A program made the translations under genes and the position numbers. 37,457 nucleotides of DNA from Betaproteobacteria bacterium (GTDB lineage: Bacteria > Pseudomonadota > Gammaproteobacteria > Burkholderiales > SG8-39): NCBI GenBank assembly GCA_005881575.1, contig VBCA01000047.1:1-37457 (forward strand). Direction: 5' to 3'. How positions within the stretch are numbered: the stretch's first letter is position 1; each line of letters opens with the position of its first letter. The notes under the pieces are model-generated. The model saw nothing but the letters and a program-made list of their open reading frames with translations. It did no database searches and was not told the origin of the DNA. Shown here piece by piece: positions 32,015 through 37,457 of this stretch.

Positions 32015-33376
32015 TCAGGGCTCGGGCACGACCTCGAGCAGCAGGCCGTGCATTGCAACGACGCGCACGCGCTGACCCGCCCTGAGGGGCGCCGCGCTGC
32101 GGATGCGCCAGGTCTCGCCGTGGACGCGCGCCCAGCCTTCCTGCTCGAAGTCTTCGAGCGCCTCACCGGTGCTGCCGAGGAGCTCTTCGCGCCCGCTCAC
32201 GACCGGGCGCCGGTGCGCCTTCAAGGCCATGCCGACCACCAGGAACAGGAACGCTGCGCTCCCGGCGGCGAGCCCGAGCACGAGCGAAAGAGGAACGCCG
32301 AGGCCGGGAACGTCGGTATCGATGAGGATCACCGAGCCGATCACGAAGGCGATCGCCCCGCCGATTCCGAGCGACCCGTACGCGGGGAAAAACAGCTCCC
32401 CCACCATGAATGCGATGCCCACCAGCATGAGCGCGAGGCCCGCGTAGTTGACCGGCAGAAGATGAAACGCGTAGAGCGCGACCAGCACGCAGATCGCGCC
32501 GACGACGCCCGGAAACACGAGGCCGGGGTTGGAAAACTCGAATACCAGGGCGTAGATCCCGAGCAGGATGAGGACGTAGGCGATGCTCGGATCGGTGACG
32601 ACCGACAGGAACCGCGTGCGCCAGTCGGGCTCCACCGGGGTCGCGACCACCCCTGCGGTCCGCAGCACGCGCTCCGCATCCGACACCTTCAGCTTGCGGC
32701 CGTCCAGCCGCCTGAGCAGATCGGGCACGTTTTCGGCGACGAGGTCGATGACCTTCATCTTGAGCGCCTCGGACGCGGACAGGCTCACGGCCTCCCGCAC
32801 GGCGCGCTCAGCCCATTCCGCATTGCGGTCGCGCATCTGCGCGAGGCTGCGGATGTACGCCGAAGCGTCGTTGACCTGCTTGCGTGTCATCGTGCTCGAG
32901 GTGCCCCCGGCTTCGCCTTTTCCGGTCTTGCCGGCCTTTCCGTCCGTCTTTCCGTCCGCCTTGCCGTCCTCGTCCTGTGCGCCCCCGCCCGGCGCGCCGA
33001 TGGCAACGGGGGTTGCGGCGCCCAGATTGGTCGCCGGCGCCATCGCGGCGATGTGGCTCGCGTAGAGAATGTAGGTTCCCGCGCTCGCAGCGCGCGCCCC
33101 GCCCGGGGCGACGAAGGCGGCTACGGGTACGGGCGAAGCCAGGATGTCCTTGATGATTGCGCGCATCGAAGTGTCGAGGCCGCCCGGCGTGTCCATCTGC
33201 AACACCAATAACTGGGCGCCCTGCTTCGCGGCCTGCTCGACGCCGCGATGGACGTAATCGGCGATCGCGGGCCCGATCGCGCCGTTGATCGTGAGCAGGG
33301 CAACCGGGGGCTCCGCCGCCCACGCAAGGGCGGGCAACAGCGCCCACAGTGCAAGCAAGGCCTTATCCCAGCGCAA
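32015..33376 (-). CDS. NfeD-family membrane serine protease (long form)
   Basis: Long-form NfeD (1510-type) protein of 453 residues. A signal sequence (1-21) precedes a ClpP-like Ser-Lys protease domain (about 24-220): [14 protein letters not shown] forms the oxyanion region, Ser98 in ARAASAGTY is the nucleophile, and Lys166 in [13 protein letters not shown] is the probable base. Four or five membrane helices follow (about 255-370), then a C-terminal OB-fold NfeD domain (about 385-453). Between Ser and Lys lies an unusual 30-residue Gly/Lys/Asp-rich insert (133-160). The start appears to be TTG at 33376, with GAGGA six bases upstream and a sensible signal peptide. It heads a slipin-msrA group; such proteases cleave slipin-type C-termini. 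Confidence 0.9.
   Translation of the reverse strand: MRWDKALLALWALLPALAWAAEPPVALLTINGAIGPAIADYVHRGVEQAAKQGAQLLVLQMDTPGGLDTSMRAIIKDILASPVPVAAFVAPGGARAASAGTYILYASHIAAMAPATNLGAATPVAIGAPGGGAQDEDGKADGKTDGKAGKTGKGEAGGTSSTMTRKQVNDASAYIRSLAQMRDRNAEWAERAVREAVSLSASEALKMKVIDLVAENVPDLLRRLDGRKLKVSDAERVLRTAGVVATPVEPDWRTRFLSVVTDPSIAYVLILLGIYALVFEFSNPGLVFPGVVGAICVLVALYAFHLLPVNYAGLALMLVGIAFMVGELFFPAYGSLGIGGAIAFVIGSVILIDTDVPGLGVPLSLVLGLAAGSAAFLFLVVGMALKAHRRPVVSGREELLGSTGEALEDFEQEGWARVHGETWRIRSAAPLRAGQRVRVVAMHGLLLEVVPEP
32898..32972 (-). repeat. Low-complexity imperfect repeat inside the NfeD gene
   Basis: On the minus strand the sequence repeats units like GACGGAAAG and GCCGGCAAGACC, coding for [19 protein letters not shown]. 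It is an in-frame short-period repeat within the protease domain, between the catalytic serine and lysine. Such tracts can vary in length between strains. Confidence 0.55.
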
Positions 33377-33519
33377 AATTCGTCCTCAATATACCCGTTC
33401 AGGGCGCGATGAGCGACGCTCCAAGCGTAGTCTATACCCCGCGGGGCCCGACCCTCTGGACTTCCGTCCGCGATCGCAGTACCTTCAGCCGCCGCAGGTC
33501 CTTTTCAAACGGAGAAACC

Positions 33520-34749
33520 ATGTCGAGAAATTCCCTTGTGTCCCTGTTGTCAGCCGCTCTGCTCTGCTGCGGGCTTCCCGCTTGGGCCCAGAAAAGTTCG
33601 TCCGGGGACAAGGGCAAGGAGCTGGTGGACGCCCATTGCAATAGCTGCCACGCGCTGAGCGCGCGCGTCGGCTCCGGCTACGACGCCAAGGGTTGGCACA
33701 CGGTCGTGCGCATGATGACCAACCACGGCGTGGCGCTCTCGAAGGACGAGATTGCGCCGATGACGGATTACCTGATCAAGACCTATCCGGAAAAGGAAAA
33801 GGCCGCCGCCGTGGTCGTCAAGGGACCGCTCAAGGTCTCGATGAGGATCTGGAATGCGGCCACGCCCGGCTCGCGGCCGCACGACCCGCTCGCGACGCGC
33901 GACGGTGCGCTCTGGTACTCGGGCCAGATGGCCAACGTGCTCGGCCGCGTCGATCCGAAGACAGGCAAAGTCAGGGAATATCCGCTCAAGACCGCTCATT
34001 CGGGACCGCATGGCCTGATGGAGGACAAGGATGGCGACATCTGGTACACCGGAAACACCGGAGCCTTGATCGGCAGGCTCGACCCGAAGACGGGCGCGGT
34101 GACCGAGTACCCGATGCCGGACCCGAACGCTAAGGATCCACACACGCTGATTTTCGATAAAGCCGGCATCCTCTGGTTTACCGTCCAGAACGCCAACCGC
34201 ATCGGGCGGCTCGACCCGAAATCGGGCGAGATCAAGCTCCTCACGCCGCCCACCCCCAAGTCGCGTCCCTATGGCATGGCCGTGAATTCCAAGGGCACGG
34301 TGTTCGTCGTGCAATTCGGCGCGAACAGCGTGGCCGCGGTGGATCCGGCGACGCTCGCGATCCGCGAGTACAAGCTCCCGGATCCGGGCGCGCGCCCGCG
34401 GCGCATCGCGATCACGAGCGACGACAGGGTCTGGTACACCGACTATGCGCGCGGCTATCTAGGGCGCCTGGATCCGGCGAGCGGCAAAGTCTCCGAGTGG
34501 CAGTCGCCGAGCGGACCGAAATCCGCGCCTTACGGCATCTCGGCGATCCACGACGTCATCTGGTACAGCGAATCCGAAGCCAAGCCGAACACCGTGGTGC
34601 GCTTCGATCCCAAGACCGAGAAATTCCAGAGCTGGGCGATCCCGGGCGGCGGCAACATCGTGCGCAATACTTCGGTCACGCCCGACAGCAACTTCGTGCT
34701 GGCCAACAGCCTGGTCAATACCGTCACGCTGGTGACGATTCCGAAGTAG
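33520..34749 (+). CDS. Cytochrome c-beta-propeller fusion (virginiamycin B lyase-like)
   Basis: Exported protein of 409 residues. A signal peptide (1-24, ending AWAQ) leads to a small c-type heme domain with CNSCH (40-44) and candidate axial methionines in MMTNHG or PMTDYL. A seven-bladed propeller of Vgb/streptogramin-lyase type follows (about 105-409). The blades repeat the pattern xWYxG..xxIGRxDPKTGxVxEY at about 42-residue intervals. True Vgb lyases linearise cyclic antibiotics, but most such fusions are uncharacterised, and I cannot confirm the lyase catalytic residues. GGAGAAACC precedes the ATG. It is convergent with the TonB-dependent receptor gene at 6 bases. Confidence 0.85.
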   Translation: MSRNSLVSLLSAALLCCGLPAWAQKSSSGDKGKELVDAHCNSCHALSARVGSGYDAKGWHTVVRMMTNHGVALSKDEIAPMTDYLIKTYPEKEKAAAVVVKGPLKVSMRIWNAATPGSRPHDPLATRDGALWYSGQMANVLGRVDPKTGKVREYPLKTAHSGPHGLMEDKDGDIWYTGNTGALIGRLDPKTGAVTEYPMPDPNAKDPHTLIFDKAGILWFTVQNANRIGRLDPKSGEIKLLTPPTPKSRPYGMAVNSKGTVFVVQFGANSVAAVDPATLAIREYKLPDPGARPRRIAITSDDRVWYTDYARGYLGRLDPASGKVSEWQSPSGPKSAPYGISAIHDVIWYSESEAKPNTVVRFDPKTEKFQSWAIPGGGNIVRNTSVTPDSNFVLANSLVNTVTLVTIPK

Positions 34750-34755
34750 GACCCC

Positions 34756-36816
34756 TCAATAGTGCATGACCAGCGCCAGCCGCGCGGTGCGCGGCTCCGC
34801 CGGGTGGAAGTGGATGTCTTGTACTCCAGAAGCGGGCTCGGGCTGAACGGGATTATTCAGGCGTGACGCATAGTAGTACTCGATGTCGTTCGACTTGCGG
34901 TTGAAGAGATTGAAGACGTCGAAATTGACGCTGGTCTTCGCGTCGACCTTGTAGGACGCGCGCGCGGAAAAAATCGTCGACGACTGCGAGCGCTGGCTGT
35001 TGTCCTCCTTCAGCGGCCGCGGGCCGAAGTAGCGCGCGTGCACCGTCCCCGACCAGGGCCCGAGGTCCTTCACCGTCACCCCCAGCGACGCGACCCGGTC
35101 GATCGCGCCCGGAATGTAGTTGCCGGGCACCAGCGGATCGTCCTCGGTGAATCGCGCGCGCGACGCCGAAAGGTCGAGGTCGACGAGCAGCCAGTCGTGC
35201 GGGATATAGCGGTTCGACCACTCGATGCCGCGGCGCAGGCTCGGGCGGCTCGCCTCGGTGTTGCCCGTGTCTCCCCTGAATACCAGCTCGGAGTCCAAGG
35301 CGAGGCGCCACAGCGAGAGCGAGGATTGAAGGTGCGGAACCACCTCGGTGCGCATCCCGATCTCCTCCCCGCGCGTCTTGACCAGAGCGGGGACTCTCGT
35401 CGGGGCGGCGATCGTCGTTCCGCGCGCATCGTTGCTGTGAAAGCCCTGCCCGGTGTTCAAGAAATACTCGGTCTTGTCGAACGGACCGAAAATGAAACTG
35501 AGCTTGGGCGAGGCGATGTGTGCGTTCGTCGTCCCGGAATTCGCGGGGTTGTCGCTGTCCACGCGTGCGTCGTAGAAATCCTCGCGCACGCCCGCGATGC
35601 TGCGAAACGTGTCGCTCCACTGCATCGCGTTCTCGTAGTAGAGGCCTGCGCCCGTCTGCAGGACCTTGTCCGAGCGCACCGGCGGGCCGAGCCGGTCCCG
35701 CGCGGCGGTGTCGTACAGCGCCACGTTGATGTCGTCGCGGCGCGCATCGACCCCGAGCTTGTGGGTTGTCTGATGCTCGTCCCATTTCCCGTTGAAGACC
35801 CAGCTCGGCGTCAGGCCGATGATCGTGCGGTCGTCGGACTGCTCGAACTGGTCGCCGTCCGTTTGATTGTTGAGAAAATAAGTGAAGTTTGAAAAGAGAT
35901 TCAGCCGGTACTTGATCGCGTAGACATCCATGTGAAACACAGCGCCGTTCTCGAGCACCTTGTGCCGGTCGAGCGACACGCTGTAGCGCGAGGTGTTACC
36001 GCCGTCGCTCGGATCGATCGCGCCGAAGCGCGAGATCGTCCCGTCGTCCACCGCGCGCTGCGGGATCTGGTCGGTCGCGTTCCATTTGCCGGTGTAGCCC
36101 ATGAGGGACAGGGTGTAGCCGTCCGCGTTCGTTCCCTCGCTGAAGCGCAGCACGCCGTTCAGCTTGCGGTAGTCCTCCGGATTGATCCACGGGCCGTCGT
36201 TGTGGAACAGCTCGAAGCCGTAGAGCAGGTGGCCCGGCCCGGAATCGAAGGAATTCGCCGCCATCGCGCGCCGGTAGCCGTTGTTGCCGAGCGCTAGCGA
36301 GGCGATTCCCTTCGGCATCTTGGTGTAGTAGTCGATGTCGGCGGCGCCGGCGGAGGAGAAGTCGCCTTCCTCGGCGAAATACGGACCCTTCTTGTACGCG
36401 ACCCGCGACACCAGCTCGGGCAGGAGGAAGTTGATGTCGGAATAGCCCTGCCCGTGCGCGTGCGTCGGCAGGTTCACCGGCATGTGGTTTATCGTGGTGA
36501 GGAAGTCGGTGCCGTGATCGAGGTTGAAGCCGCGCAGGAAATACTGGTTCGCCTTGCCGTCGCCGCTGTGCTGGGTGATGATCACTCCGGGAACGTACTC
36601 GAGCACTTCGCCCGGACGCAGCATCGGCCGCGCCTCGATCAGCTGCGGGGTGATGGTGCCCTGGCTCGCCGCGTCCGAGGTGCCGACTGCGTTTTCGTAG
36701 TGACCGATGATGCGGACCTGGTCGGGTTTTTCATTCTCCTGCGCGGGGCTGTGCTGCACGCAAAGCGCGGAAAAAAAAGCAAGCGCGACTTTCGTCTTCT
36801 TCAAGATCGCTCCCAT
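34756..36816 (-). CDS. TonB-dependent outer-membrane receptor
   Basis: Outer-membrane active-transport receptor of 686 residues: a signal peptide (about 1-26), a TonB-box-like PDQVRIIG, a plug domain (about 50-165) with VLEYVPGVIITQHSGDGKANQYFLRGF, then a 22-strand barrel. The C-terminus ends in an aromatic (HY), as outer-membrane barrels do. Family features in the barrel include SSTIFSARASYKVDAKTSVNFDVFNLFNRKS. The ligand is unknown. The sequence is of the type annotated as a generic TonB receptor, with no siderophore genes nearby. The ATG at 36816 has no ribosome-binding site. TTG at 36804, with GGGAG five bases before it and a clean KKTKVALAFF signal start, may be the real start. Confidence 0.92.
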   Translation of the reverse strand: MGAILKKTKVALAFFSALCVQHSPAQENEKPDQVRIIGHYENAVGTSDAASQGTITPQLIEARPMLRPGEVLEYVPGVIITQHSGDGKANQYFLRGFNLDHGTDFLTTINHMPVNLPTHAHGQGYSDINFLLPELVSRVAYKKGPYFAEEGDFSSAGAADIDYYTKMPKGIASLALGNNGYRRAMAANSFDSGPGHLLYGFELFHNDGPWINPEDYRKLNGVLRFSEGTNADGYTLSLMGYTGKWNATDQIPQRAVDDGTISRFGAIDPSDGGNTSRYSVSLDRHKVLENGAVFHMDVYAIKYRLNLFSNFTYFLNNQTDGDQFEQSDDRTIIGLTPSWVFNGKWDEHQTTHKLGVDARRDDINVALYDTAARDRLGPPVRSDKVLQTGAGLYYENAMQWSDTFRSIAGVREDFYDARVDSDNPANSGTTNAHIASPKLSFIFGPFDKTEYFLNTGQGFHSNDARGTTIAAPTRVPALVKTRGEEIGMRTEVVPHLQSSLSLWRLALDSELVFRGDTGNTEASRPSLRRGIEWSNRYIPHDWLLVDLDLSASRARFTEDDPLVPGNYIPGAIDRVASLGVTVKDLGPWSGTVHARYFGPRPLKEDNSQRSQSSTIFSARASYKVDAKTSVNFDVFNLFNRKSNDIEYYYASRLNNPVQPEPASGVQDIHFHPAEPRTARLALVMHY

Positions 36817-36915
36817 CGGATGGAGAGCGAATCATACCGGGCGCCCTACGAGCGTTGTTGAGCATTCGCCCCCGTGTTAGGGTTCGGACATGTCCCGCCA
36901 GCCGGAACGTGCACA

Positions 36916-37457
36916 ATGAAAGCCGACGCAGCCACTAGCGCTCCCCCGCAGCGCCTGCCTGCGGCCCTGCTCAAGCGCTTCACCGCCGATGCCCTGCTCG
37001 CGGTCGGACTGCCCGCAAAGGACGCCGCCACCTGCGCCGAGCTGATGGTGCGCGCCGACCTCCAAGGCGCCGATGGACACGGAATTTTCCGCCTGCCGCA
37101 GTACGTGCGCCGCATCAAAGGGGGCGCGGTCAACGTGAAGCCGAAGGTGAAGGTCGCGCGCGAAGCGGCGGGCATGGCGCTCGTCGACGGCGACAACGGC
37201 ATGGGGCACGTGGTGATGAGCTTCGCCGCGAAGACCGCGATCGCGAAAGCGAAGACAGCGGGCGCGGCCTGGGTCGGCGTCCATCGCAGCAACCACGCGG
37301 GGCCGGCGTCGCTCTACGCGGCGATGCCGCTGGCGCACGACATGATCGGGCTGTATCTAGCGGTCGGAAACGCCAACCACATGGCGCCCTGGGGCGGGAT
37401 CGACCTCTTGCTGTCGACCAATCCGATCGCGGTGGCGGCGCCGGGAAACGAAACGAA
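36916..37457 (+). CDS. Malate/L-lactate dehydrogenase (Ldh_2) family, 5' part only
   Basis: The first 180 residues of an NAD(P)-dependent oxidoreductase of the Ldh_2 family (malate, lactate, sulfolactate or ureidoglycolate dehydrogenases); the gene leaves the window in frame. The hallmark DGHGIFRLPQYV (53-64, His55) and GVHRSNHAGPASLYA (120-134), and the NPIAVAAPG nucleotide-binding segment near the end, are all present. The substrate cannot be determined from this part. The start is ATG 36916, with GGAA about nine bases upstream. It is divergent from the TonB receptor gene across about 100 bases, in which I see no clear promoter. Confidence 0.85.
   Translation, partial: MKADAATSAPPQRLPAALLKRFTADALLAVGLPAKDAATCAELMVRADLQGADGHGIFRLPQYVRRIKGGAVNVKPKVKVAREAAGMALVDGDNGMGHVVMSFAAKTAIAKAKTAGAAWVGVHRSNHAGPASLYAAMPLAHDMIGLYLAVGNANHMAPWGGIDLLLSTNPIAVAAPGNET

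Noticed and set aside
31987-32166. 60-residue N-terminal extension of the slipin
   Set aside because: It reads through the NfeD coding end in another frame, has no family similarity, and a strong ribosome-binding site precedes the downstream ATG.
33389-33394. TATATT on the minus strand as the NfeD -10 element
   Set aside because: The implied transcript start would remove the ribosome-binding site GAGGA that supports the TTG start, and no -35 is visible.
1-37457. tRNA or rRNA genes, CRISPR arrays, insertion sequences, prophage or plasmid functions
   Set aside because: I looked for their typical signatures (cloverleaf T-loop sequence, regularly spaced repeats, transposase motifs, terminal inverted repeats) and saw none. 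A covariance-model and repeat search would be needed to exclude small ones.

Overview
The window is a gene-dense, GC-rich stretch of bacterial chromosome with no rRNA, tRNA, CRISPR array, insertion sequence or phage gene that I can see. The gene set points to an aerobic Gram-negative proteobacterium, most likely a betaproteobacterium. It includes a Cpx-like envelope system with a Spy/CpxP-family protein, a TonB-dependent receptor, a di-heme cytochrome, pirin next to PepN, many c-di-GMP proteins, and a tandem-fused UvrA of 1882 residues. The taxonomic guess is inference. Two genes run off the window: the histidine kinase on the left and an Ldh_2-family dehydrogenase on the right. No gene-free stretch is longer than about 215 bases.

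Region 1 (1-3144, minus strand) is an envelope-stress module: Spy/CpxP-family periplasmic protein, ICMT-like membrane methyltransferase, OmpR-family regulator and CpxA-like kinase. A perfect match to the E. coli CpxR box lies upstream of the spy-like gene. Region 2 (3145-6889) has a LysR regulator divergent from a YbfB/YjiJ-type MFS transporter and a carboxymuconolactone-decarboxylase-family protein, then an Fpg/Nei DNA glycosylase and a possible transporter-gene remnant.

Region 3 (6917-12039) is the most distinctive. An ECF sigma factor without an adjacent anti-sigma gene leads an apparent operon with a DUF4142 protein, a type-1 copper cupredoxin and a SemiSWEET-like protein. A bipartite promoter-like motif occurs upstream of the sigma gene, upstream of a di-heme cytochrome gene, and, less perfectly, upstream of a permuted papain-fold peptidase/amidase gene followed by an FAD/NAD(P)H oxidoreductase. 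This suggests a small autoregulated redox/copper/envelope regulon.

Region 4 (12056-17704) is the double UvrA. Region 5 (17712-24377) is a c-di-GMP cluster: a single-PAS protein, a membrane diguanylate cyclase, and a PAS/GAF/PAS3/GAF/GGDEF/EAL protein overlapping a pirin gene. Region 6 (24394-29615) carries aminopeptidase N, two divergent FlK-like hot-dog thioesterases, an aspartate-dehydrogenase-like gene and another diguanylate cyclase.

Region 7 (29703-33376) has an RraA-family protein, a membrane-anchored one-cysteine MsrA, a slipin (SPFH) and a long NfeD serine protease; the last three form a co-directional membrane-maintenance group. Region 8 (33520-37457) has a cytochrome c-beta-propeller fusion convergent with a TonB-dependent receptor, and the start of a malate/L-lactate dehydrogenase-family gene. 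All assignments come from reading sequence and recalling family motifs; no database search was run.
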